From: an uncultured Eubacteriales bacterium
GTDB taxonomy: Bacteria; Bacillota; Clostridia; Christensenellales; Aristaeellaceae
DNA length: 5,305 bases
Assembly: GCA_900553905.1 (NCBI GenBank)
Contig: USFL01000127.1
Span: 1 to 5,305 of the forward strand
Reading direction: 5' to 3'
Numbering within the stretch: the stretch's first letter is position 1; every line of letters starts with the position of its first letter. Shown here in pieces: positions 1 to 4,920 of the stretch. The translations under genes were made by a program, and so were the position numbers. The notes beneath the pieces were generated by a model that made no database searches, was not told the DNA's origin, and saw nothing but the letters and a program-made list of their open reading frames with translations.

Positions 1-421
1 GGCGCATGCACGCGGTGGGGCGGGGCACGCCCAGCGCCTGCGCAACCTCCTGCGCCGAAAAGCCCTCGTAGTAGTACAAAGTGATTGCCTCCCGCTGGCC
101 GGCAGGCAGCTGGGCGATCAGGTCCGCCAGGGTGCCGTCCCCATGCGGTTCTACGGGCGCGCACAACGGCTCCGGATCCTCACAGGGCGTCTCCCGCCGC
201 AGACGTCGCAGGCGGTCGTAGCAGCACCGCGCAGTGATCTTCATCAGCCACGGACGCACTGCCGCATCGCAACGCAGAGCGGGCAGGCTTTCAAAGGCAC
301 GCACCACTGCCTCGCTCACCGCGTCCTCCGCGTCCTGCTGCCTGCGTACAATCGCACAGGCCAGGCGCATCAGCGGCCCGCGCAGCTCCCATACGCGCCG
401 GCCCAGTTCATCGGGGCTCAT
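1..421 (-). CDS. ECF-type RNA polymerase sigma factor (sigma-70 family), 3' end cut off by the window edge
   Basis: The 140 codons visible encode an alternative sigma factor of the two-domain (ECF-like) type, which would direct RNA polymerase to a small set of promoters. Region 2 spans about residues 13-75, with the typical DAEDAVSEAVVRAFESL stretch (30-46) and a basic RPWLMKITARCCYDRLRRLR segment (56-75). Region 4 starts near residue 98, with LPAGQREAITLYYYEGFSAQ followed by the helix-turn-helix EVAQALGVPRPTACMR. There is no sigma region 1 or 3 between them. I prefer the ATG at 421 over the in-frame ATG at 427, because AAGGGGG (434-428) is 6 bases from 421 but touches 427. The final region 4 residues and the stop lie outside the window, as would any anti-sigma partner. 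It diverges from the SH3 protein gene. The family call is firm; the ECF group and the stimulus cannot be told. Confidence 0.9.
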   Translation of the reverse strand, partial: MSPDELGRRVWELRGPLMRLACAIVRRQQDAEDAVSEAVVRAFESLPALRCDAAVRPWLMKITARCCYDRLRRLRRETPCEDPEPLCAPVEPHGDGTLADLIAQLPAGQREAITLYYYEGFSAQEVAQALGVPRPTACMR

Positions 422-510
422 GGGCATCCCCCTTCCCGTTTGCTCTCATCTATAAAGAGCAATTGGACGCGCAAAAGGTAACGTCCTGCCAAAAAAGTTT
501 TCGGAAATCA

Positions 511-539
511 TTGGCAATGGTTCACCTTCATGATATCAT
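511..539 (+). promoter_or_regulatory. Sigma-A-like promoter for the SH3 protein gene
   Basis: TTGGCA (511-516) and TATCAT (534-539) are separated by 17 bases and each match the vegetative consensus at five of six positions. Transcription would start near 546, giving a leader of only about 17 bases that begins at the AAAAGGAGG ribosome binding site (546-554). Found by eye; no start site has been mapped. Confidence 0.6.
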
Positions 540-562
540 ACATCCAAAAGGAGGTTTTTTCC

Positions 563-1120
563 ATGAAACGGATGATTTGTTTGCTATGCCTGTGCGCCGC
601 GGCATGGCTGATTCTCTGCCTGCCCTGCGCCGCCCTCGCCTCCGGCTACGACGGCGAAAGCGTGCTCCTGCTGGCCACCGACAAGCTCTCCACCCGCAAC
701 GGCCCCGGCACCAGGTACCGCGAGACCGGCACCTTCGACCTGCGGGGCGAATACGTGACCGTCCTCACCCGCGAGGAGGACGAAGGCGGCGTGTGCTGGG
801 TGGAGTGCGAGTTTCCCTGGAAGGGAGAGCTCATGCGCGTCTACACGGGCCTCAAGCGCTTTGACTGCGACGACGCGAGCGAGATTTTCTACGCCCTGCC
901 CTGGTACTTCGACGCCAGGGCCCTGCGCACCGTGCCCGCGCGCTACGGCCCCGGCGAGGACTACGCCGCCTATGACACGCTGACCATGGACAAGGGGCAG
1001 AAGGTATCCTTCCTGCGGCTGGAGGGCGACTGGGCCCAGGTCGAATGGACCACCACGAAGCAGAGCTACCGCGTCTGGGTCCCGCTGGACGCCATCGACT
1101 GCCCGAATCTCTACGAATAG
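563..1120 (+). CDS. Exported protein with two bacterial SH3-like domains
   Basis: This is a 185-residue secreted or surface protein of unknown specific role. The signal peptide covers residues 1-26: MKRM, then a long cysteine- and leucine-rich hydrophobic core, ending in AALA before SGYD, a signal peptidase I type site. There is no lipobox. Two SH3-like repeats follow. The first (about 39-100) carries LSTRNGPGTRYRETGTF and the second (about 117-178) carries LRTVPARYGPGEDYAAYDTL; both have the RxGPGxxY turn typical of bacterial SH3 (SH3_3) domains. These domains often bind cell wall peptides or act as targeting modules, but no catalytic domain is attached here. An upstream in-frame ATG at 530 is rejected: AAAAGGAGG (546-554) sits 8 bases before the ATG at 563, and only that start gives a proper signal peptide. 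The gene has its own promoter and diverges from the sigma factor gene, so a shared stress or envelope role is possible but unproven. Confidence 0.85.
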   Translation: MKRMICLLCLCAAAWLILCLPCAALASGYDGESVLLLATDKLSTRNGPGTRYRETGTFDLRGEYVTVLTREEDEGGVCWVECEFPWKGELMRVYTGLKRFDCDDASEIFYALPWYFDARALRTVPARYGPGEDYAAYDTLTMDKGQKVSFLRLEGDWAQVEWTTTKQSYRVWVPLDAIDCPNLYE

Positions 1121-1150
1121 CGTTTCGTCTGCGCGCACCGCCCCGGAACC

Positions 1151-1191
1151 GCCGAAAGCTCCGGCGAGCGTTGTCTGCCGGAGCTTTCGGC
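1151..1191. terminator. Strong hairpin after the SH3 gene, U-tract missing
   Basis: The arms at 1151-1165 and 1177-1191 (GCCGAAAGCTCCGGC and its exact complement) form a perfect 15-base-pair stem with an 11-base loop, 30 bases after the SH3 stop codon. Position suggests a 3' end or stability element for that transcript. No T-run follows on either strand, so it is not a standard intrinsic terminator. Confidence 0.5.
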
Positions 1192-1236
1192 CTCCCTGCG
1201 GATTTGCCATGCACAGGCAGCTGATCCGCAGGGAGG
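1191..1236. repeat. Second perfect inverted repeat abutting the first hairpin
   Basis: CCTCCCTGCGGAT (1191-1203) is exactly complementary to 1224-1236, giving a 13-base-pair stem with a 20-base loop. It shares base 1191 with the preceding hairpin, so the two stems would stack as a tandem pair. No T-run follows. It lies between the SH3 gene and the terminator of the convergent epimerase operon and may be part of the same 3' structure. Confidence 0.5.
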
Positions 1237-1260
1237 AAGATGGCCGTTTCAGGTATGCAT

Positions 1261-1296
1261 AAAAGAGGCCGCTGACCCGATCGGGTCAACGGCCTC
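1261..1296 (-). terminator. Intrinsic terminator of the GntR-epimerase operon
   Basis: On the minus strand, GAGGCCG (1296-1290) and CGGCCTC (1271-1265) enclose TGACCCGATCGGGTCA. Together they form a near-perfect 32-base palindrome with one mismatched pair (1272/1289). TTTT (1264-1261) follows directly. It begins about 70 bases after the epimerase stop codon. No T-run exists on the plus-strand side, so it terminates only leftward transcription. Confidence 0.8.
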
Positions 1297-1367
1297 CCGG
1301 CTTGCCAAAAAAGTTCGCCCGCGCCGGCCCGTTCCGCCCCATGCAATGGCCGCGCGCCTTTGGGCCG

Positions 1368-2576
1368 TTACGCCTTTTCGAGCACTTCGCCCATCATCTG
1401 GTCCACCATGCTCAGCATGCGCGGCAGATGGAAGGGGCCCTTGAAGGTGCTGCCCTTGGTGGAGGGCATGGTGGGCTTGCCGTCGCGGCGCAGGTAGCCG
1501 TACCACTCGCCGTATTCCGGGTCGCTGAACACGCGCTTGCAGTAGTCCAGCGTTTTGGTGAACCAGTCGTAATACGCTTCGTTGCCGGTGTCGCGGTAGG
1601 CCATCATGGAGGCGATGAGGATTTCGTCGTGCGGCCACCACAGCTTCATGTCGTGCTCGTAGGCCTCCGGAGGCAGGCCCTTGCAGTCGATGAAGTAGAG
1701 AAGTCCGCCGTATTCCCTGTCCCAGCCGGCCTCGATGGCGTCGTTAAACACACCTTCCGCCAGGGCGTGCAGCTCCCGGTCGCCCAGGTAGTTGGCATAT
1801 TCCATCAAAAACCAGCTGCACTCGATATCGTGGCCCGGATTGACCACGCGGCCCTCGGTCACATCCCCCCGGAATTCGCCGCCAGGGCCCACGCTTTCCA
1901 GCGTGCAGTGCATGTCCGGCTTGCGGTGGTATTTAAAAATCTCCTCCACGCACTGGCGGGAACGCTCGTTGTAGAGGGCGGCGTTGTCCGGGTCGGTGCG
2001 GCGCAAAACGGAGCTGATGTTGAGATAGATCATGGGATTGGCCAGCGCGCGGCCCGGGCGCGTGGCCGGGTCGGTCTTGGGGCCCATGCCCACGGGGTCC
2101 TCCATCAGGCCCTGATTCAGCTTCCAGATGAGGTCATAGGCATCGCGTGCCCGCTGCATGCAGGCCGCATCGCCGGTAAGCGCGGCATATTCGGCGTTTG
2201 CGATGGCGTAAAAGCCTTCGGAAAAGCAGTAGCGGCGCTGGCGCAGGGGCTTTCCGTCTGCGGTGACGGTAAAGTACATGCGGTTGCCCTTCTCACGGTT
2301 GATGCAGTGCGCCTCCATGAAGTCAAGGCAGCTTCTGGCCAGCTCCAGCCATTCCCGCCTCACGCCGTAAACGCCGCAGAGGTAGGAAAAGGTCCAGGCG
2401 CAGCGCCCCTGCATCCACACGCTCTTGTCGGTGGAATATACCTTTCCCTTGCGGTCCAGGCAGGTATAGACGCCGCCATGCTCATGGTCCCAGCCATTTT
2501 TCACCCAAAAGTCCGCGCAGCGTTCCAGCTCCGCCCGCACCCATTCCCGCTGAGCCTGAAAAACCGATCTGTCCAT
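1368..2576 (-). CDS. N-acylglucosamine 2-epimerase family protein (RENBP-like)
   Basis: This 402-residue cytoplasmic protein of the AGE family (an alpha/alpha-barrel fold) probably interconverts N-acetylmannosamine and N-acetylglucosamine, linking sialic acid or ManNAc breakdown to amino sugar metabolism. Length fits the family (about 390-430). Visible landmarks are NGWDHEHGGVYT (27-38), WMQGR (54-58), the histidine of NPGHDIECSWFLMEY (H249), KLWWPHDE (311-318), DPEYGEWYGYL (352-362) and KGPFHLPRM (H383). H249 and H383 sit where the family's catalytic histidines are expected. The WWPH motif and the final 90 residues resemble mammalian RENBP more than cellobiose 2-epimerases, where WW is usually followed by a glutamine motif. 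AAGGAGG (2591-2585) lies 8 bases from the ATG. It is the second gene after the GntR regulator and is not NanE, which is a TIM-barrel enzyme acting on ManNAc-6-phosphate. The exact substrate is inferred; other sugars such as mannose remain possible. Confidence 0.9.
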   Translation of the reverse strand: MDRSVFQAQREWVRAELERCADFWVKNGWDHEHGGVYTCLDRKGKVYSTDKSVWMQGRCAWTFSYLCGVYGVRREWLELARSCLDFMEAHCINREKGNRMYFTVTADGKPLRQRRYCFSEGFYAIANAEYAALTGDAACMQRARDAYDLIWKLNQGLMEDPVGMGPKTDPATRPGRALANPMIYLNISSVLRRTDPDNAALYNERSRQCVEEIFKYHRKPDMHCTLESVGPGGEFRGDVTEGRVVNPGHDIECSWFLMEYANYLGDRELHALAEGVFNDAIEAGWDREYGGLLYFIDCKGLPPEAYEHDMKLWWPHDEILIASMMAYRDTGNEAYYDWFTKTLDYCKRVFSDPEYGEWYGYLRRDGKPTMPSTKGSTFKGPFHLPRMLSMVDQMMGEVLEKA

Positions 2577-2591
2577 GCAAGGTTCCTCCTT

Positions 2592-3284
2592 TTAGTACTC
2601 CTCAAAGCTGTTGAGCCCGGAATATTTGCCGGAGGCAAAATGCGCCTCCATGGCTTTTGCAAAGGCTTCATAGTCGTGCCGCTCCAGCGCATCGACGATG
2701 GCCTCGTGCTTGCCGATGGTATCATCCAGGTGCTTGCTCTTTTCCTCCCGCTGAAAATTCTCATCCACCGACCAGATGGCCTCCAGCAGGGAGTTGAGGA
2801 CGCTGTTGTTGAGATGGCGAAACAGCGTCATGTGAAACACCTTGTCGTCGGCGTGAAAAAAGATGCGCTGTTGCCACTTGGCCTTGATGGCCTCCAGGCT
2901 TTCGCGGATGTTGCGGATATCCTCGCCGGTCAGGGCGAGATAGGCCTGGCGCATGTAGCTGAGCTCAATGGCCTTGCGGATCATCAGCATTTCATGGATG
3001 GGCTTGCGCTCCTCGCCCACGGTGAAGAACAGCACATTTTGAAAGATGAAATCCAGGTTGAATTCCTTCACCACCGTGCCGCGTCCGGGACAGGACTGGA
3101 TCATTCCCATCAGTTCCATGCTTTTGATGGCTTCCCGAAGCACGTTGCGGCTGACGCCCAGCATCTGGCACATGGCCTGCTCCGTGGGGAGCGAATCGCC
3201 GGCCTTGAGCTCGTGGGTGATGATATAGCTGCGGATTTCCCGAAATGTCTGGATGTAAAGCTTCTCCTCTTTCAGGTTCTTCAT
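2592..3284 (-). CDS. GntR-family transcriptional regulator, FadR subfamily with FCD domain
   Basis: This 230-residue regulator has an N-terminal winged helix (about 7-73) and a C-terminal all-helical FCD ligand-binding domain (about 96-220). The DNA-binding part shows LKAGDSLPTEQAMCQMLGVS (27-46), then RNVLREAIKSMELMGMI and the wing GRGTVV. The FCD domain keeps the likely metal ligands D147 and H151 (DDKVFH), H193 (GKHEAIVDAL) and H215 (MEAHF), as in metal-containing members such as E. coli NanR, so a small acidic or sugar ligand is likely. The ATG at 3284 is chosen over 3290 because AAAGGA (3297-3292) is 7 bases from 3284 but only one base from 3290. Its TAA merges with the epimerase ribosome binding site (gap 15 bases), indicating cotranscription. 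It diverges from the ABC importer genes and probably controls both operons and itself. The ligand is inferred from context to be a pathway intermediate. Confidence 0.92.
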   Translation of the reverse strand: MKNLKEEKLYIQTFREIRSYIITHELKAGDSLPTEQAMCQMLGVSRNVLREAIKSMELMGMIQSCPGRGTVVKEFNLDFIFQNVLFFTVGEERKPIHEMLMIRKAIELSYMRQAYLALTGEDIRNIRESLEAIKAKWQQRIFFHADDKVFHMTLFRHLNNSVLNSLLEAIWSVDENFQREEKSKHLDDTIGKHEAIVDALERHDYEAFAKAMEAHFASGKYSGLNSFEEY

Positions 3285-3331
3285 GGGCATGTCCTTTCAG
3301 GATGGGGATGTACGTCCTCAATGTCTTTTGA

Positions 3332-3361
3332 ATTGTACAGCATTGCCTTTGCCTTTGTCAA
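3332..3361 (-). promoter_or_regulatory. Leftward promoter for the GntR-epimerase operon
   Basis: On the minus strand, TTGACA (3361-3356) is a perfect -35 element and TACAAT (3337-3332) matches the -10 consensus at five of six positions, with an 18-base spacer. The expected start is near 3325, leaving a leader of about 40 bases. The spacer contains a tandem TTGCCT repeat on the plus strand (3343-3354, followed by TTG). The -10 overlaps a TGTACA palindrome (3334-3339). Confidence 0.6.
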
Positions 3362-3366
3362 TTCCT

Positions 3367-3376
3367 ATTCCGGAAT
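3367..3376. promoter_or_regulatory. Palindrome ATTCCGGAAT upstream of the leftward -35
   Basis: A perfect 10-base palindrome lies 5 bases upstream of the leftward -35 element, between the two divergent promoters. Its position suits a regulator binding site, but it does not match the GT(N3)AC core usual for FadR-type regulators, so the binding protein, if any, is unknown. Confidence 0.25.
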
Positions 3377-3449
3377 CAAAAAAACAGACGGTATATACAA
3401 TTCCAACAATTTGACAGCAAATAAAAATATATAAACACACAAAAAGCAG

Positions 3450-3478
3450 TTGACAACAAATATAGTTTGTAGTACATT
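3450..3478 (+). promoter_or_regulatory. Rightward promoter for the ABC importer operon
   Basis: TTGACA (3450-3455) is a perfect -35 element, followed after 17 bases by TACATT (3473-3478), a four-of-six -10 match. The expected start is near 3485, giving a leader of about 77 bases before the binding protein start. The surrounding AT-rich stretch (about 3361-3480) stands out from the GC-rich flanks. Confidence 0.6.
3467..3477. promoter_or_regulatory. Candidate GntR/FCD operator over the rightward -10
   Basis: TTGTAGTACAT contains the palindrome TGTA-G-TACA (3468-3476). It fits the FadR-subfamily pattern TNGTNNNACNA at every fixed position but the last. It overlaps the -10 element, so a bound repressor would block importer transcription. 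That the adjacent GntR protein binds here is inference. Confidence 0.4.
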
Positions 3479-3497
3479 TAACGCGGACTTCCGAAAC

Positions 3498-3509
3498 GCG
3501 AAATTTCGC
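3498..3509. promoter_or_regulatory. Palindrome GCGAAATTTCGC in the importer leader
   Basis: This perfect 12-base palindrome lies about 13-24 bases downstream of the predicted rightward start. It could be an operator acting as a roadblock, or simply a short RNA stem. It differs from the TGTA/TACA-type sites nearby, so it may serve a second regulator. Confidence 0.35.
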
Positions 3510-3561
3510 CGAGGAAGATGTGACCGTTTCCAAAAAAAATATGGCAAGGAGGAACCCATCC

Positions 3562-4842
3562 ATGAAAAAGCTGTTCGCGCTGCTTCTGTGCCTCATGATG
3601 GTGCTGCCCATGGCTTCCCTGGCGGAAGAGAAGGTGGACATCACCCTGTGGACCTACCCCATCGGCAACTGGACCAACGCCGAGACGGTGGACGCCATCA
3701 TCGCCAACTTCAACGCCGTGTATCCCAACATCGGCGTAACGGTGCAGTACCTTGACTACCAGTCGGGCGACGATCAGGTGACCAGCGCCATTGAGGCCGG
3801 CACCACCCCCGACATCATCATGGAAGGCCCCGAGCGCCTGGTGACCAACTGGGGCGCCGCCGGCAAGATGCTGGACCTGAGCGACCTGTGGACCGAGGAG
3901 GCCCTGGCCGACATCAGCGCCACCAGCGAGGCCGTCGTGGCCGCCTGCAAGGGCGTGGACGGCAAGTACTACGAGTACCCGCTGTGCATGACCACGCACT
4001 GCATGGTCATCGACCGCGCCGCTTTTGAAGCTGCCGACGCGCTTCAGTATCTGGACGAGGAGACCCGCACCTGGACCACCGACGGCTTTGTAAGCGCCCT
4101 TCGCGCGCTGACCGAGGCGGGCTTCAATCCCACCGGCATCGTCTACTGCGGCGGCCAGGGCGGCGATCAGGGCACCCGCGCCCTCGTCAACAACCTCTAC
4201 TCCGGCCAGTTCACCAATGCCGACCACACCGCCTACACCGCCGACAGCGAGGAAAACATCAAGGGCCTCCAGCTGCTGGTGGACCTGGTCAACGAGGGCG
4301 TCCTGACCGCCGATCCCTCCATCGTGGCGGGCGACGAGATCGCGCTGTTCTGCAACGGCACGGCCAAGATGAGCTTCTGCTGGAACGCCTCCGCGGCCGT
4401 GAGCAACAAGGCTTCCCTGGCCGAGGGCATCGATCCCCTGCCCATGGCCTTCCCCTCCGATGACGGCGTGCCCGAGCTGTGCGGCGGCATCTGGGGCTTC
4501 GGCATCTTCGACAACGGCGACGAGGCCAAGGCCGCTGCCGCCAAGGAATTCATCAAGTTCGTCTGCGACGACGCCGAGCAGGGTCCCCAGAGCGTGTATG
4601 CCACGGGCTTCTTCCCGGTGCGCGCCTCCTTCGGCGACATCTACACCGGCACCGACAAGGCCGAGAACGCCGAGTTCTCCATCTTCATGCCCTACCTGGG
4701 CGACTACTACAACGTGACGCCCGGCTGGAACACCCAGCGCACCGAATGGTGGAACATGCTGCAGCGCATCTTTGCGGGCGGCGACGTGGCGACCGAGGTG
4801 GGCGTGTACGTGACCAACTCCAACGCAAGCATCACCCAGTAA
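3562..4842 (+). CDS. Extracellular sugar-binding protein of an ABC importer (family 1, COG1653 type)
   Basis: This 426-residue binding protein would capture a sugar outside the membrane and deliver it to the permease encoded next. The signal peptide is MKKLFALLLCLMMVLPMASLA, with a likely signal peptidase I cut after A21. The mature part begins EEKVDITLWTYP, the usual first strand of family 1 binding proteins, followed by NAETVDAIIANFNAVYPNI (39-57) and AGTTPDIIMEG (79-89), the conserved xPDI turn. Length is normal. The only signal-region cysteine (C10, LLLC) is too close to the N-terminus and lacks a small residue before it, so no convincing lipobox exists. An upstream in-frame ATG at 3520 is rejected: AAGGAGG (3546-3552) is 9 bases from 3562, and only that start opens with the signal peptide. 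The ligand cannot be read from sequence. Divergence from the epimerase operon suggests an amino sugar such as ManNAc, a sialic acid or a related glycan. Confidence 0.9.
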   Translation: MKKLFALLLCLMMVLPMASLAEEKVDITLWTYPIGNWTNAETVDAIIANFNAVYPNIGVTVQYLDYQSGDDQVTSAIEAGTTPDIIMEGPERLVTNWGAAGKMLDLSDLWTEEALADISATSEAVVAACKGVDGKYYEYPLCMTTHCMVIDRAAFEAADALQYLDEETRTWTTDGFVSALRALTEAGFNPTGIVYCGGQGGDQGTRALVNNLYSGQFTNADHTAYTADSEENIKGLQLLVDLVNEGVLTADPSIVAGDEIALFCNGTAKMSFCWNASAAVSNKASLAEGIDPLPMAFPSDDGVPELCGGIWGFGIFDNGDEAKAAAAKEFIKFVCDDAEQGPQSVYATGFFPVRASFGDIYTGTDKAENAEFSIFMPYLGDYYNVTPGWNTQRTEWWNMLQRIFAGGDVATEVGVYVTNSNASITQ

Positions 4843-4857
4843 GCCCGCACACTTTGC

Positions 4858-4898
4858 CATGGCGCTCCCCCGTCCCCAAAGGAAGGGGGAGCGCCATG
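4858..4898. repeat. Perfect intercistronic hairpin between binding protein and permease genes
   Basis: CATGGCGCTCCCCC (4858-4871) pairs exactly with 4885-4898, giving a 14-base-pair stem with a 13-base loop that may close further (TCC 4873-4875 with GGA 4881-4883). It starts 15 bases after the binding protein stop and ends 8 bases before the permease ribosome binding site. No T-run follows, so full termination is unlikely. The likely role is partial termination or 3' end protection, letting the binding protein be made in excess over the permease. The sequence also resembles short palindromic repeats scattered between genes in Clostridia. Confidence 0.7.
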
Positions 4899-4920
4899 CT
4901 GTCAACGAGGGGGTACCTGC

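Noticed and set aside
449..477. A sigma-A promoter for the sigma factor gene, using minus-strand TATAGA (454-449) as -10
   Set aside because: No -35 resembling TTGACA lies 16-18 bases upstream; the best options (TTTTGC, CTTTTG) are poor. An ECF-type pair AAC and CGT (minus strand, about 499-481) has only a 13-base spacer, too short for known ECF promoters.
143..481. Plus-strand open frames of 112 and 73 codons over the sigma factor gene
   Set aside because: They overlap a clear sigma factor on the other strand, lack good ribosome binding sites, and read as shadow translations rich in R, H, P and Q.
584..1210. A 208-codon minus-strand open frame over the SH3 gene
   Set aside because: It is in register with the SH3 gene and composition-driven. 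It lacks a ribosome binding site and domain features.
1302..3434. A 710-codon open frame on the plus strand, antisense to both the epimerase and GntR genes
   Set aside because: It is in exact codon register with both genes, so its stops could arise only from TTA, CTA or TCA codons on the other strand, which these GC-rich genes avoid. The translation shows no recognisable domain.
3411..3439. A second rightward promoter using TTGACA at 3411-3416
   Set aside because: The nearest good -10 sequence (TATAAA, 3430-3435) leaves only a 13-base spacer, and nothing suitable lies at 16-18 bases.
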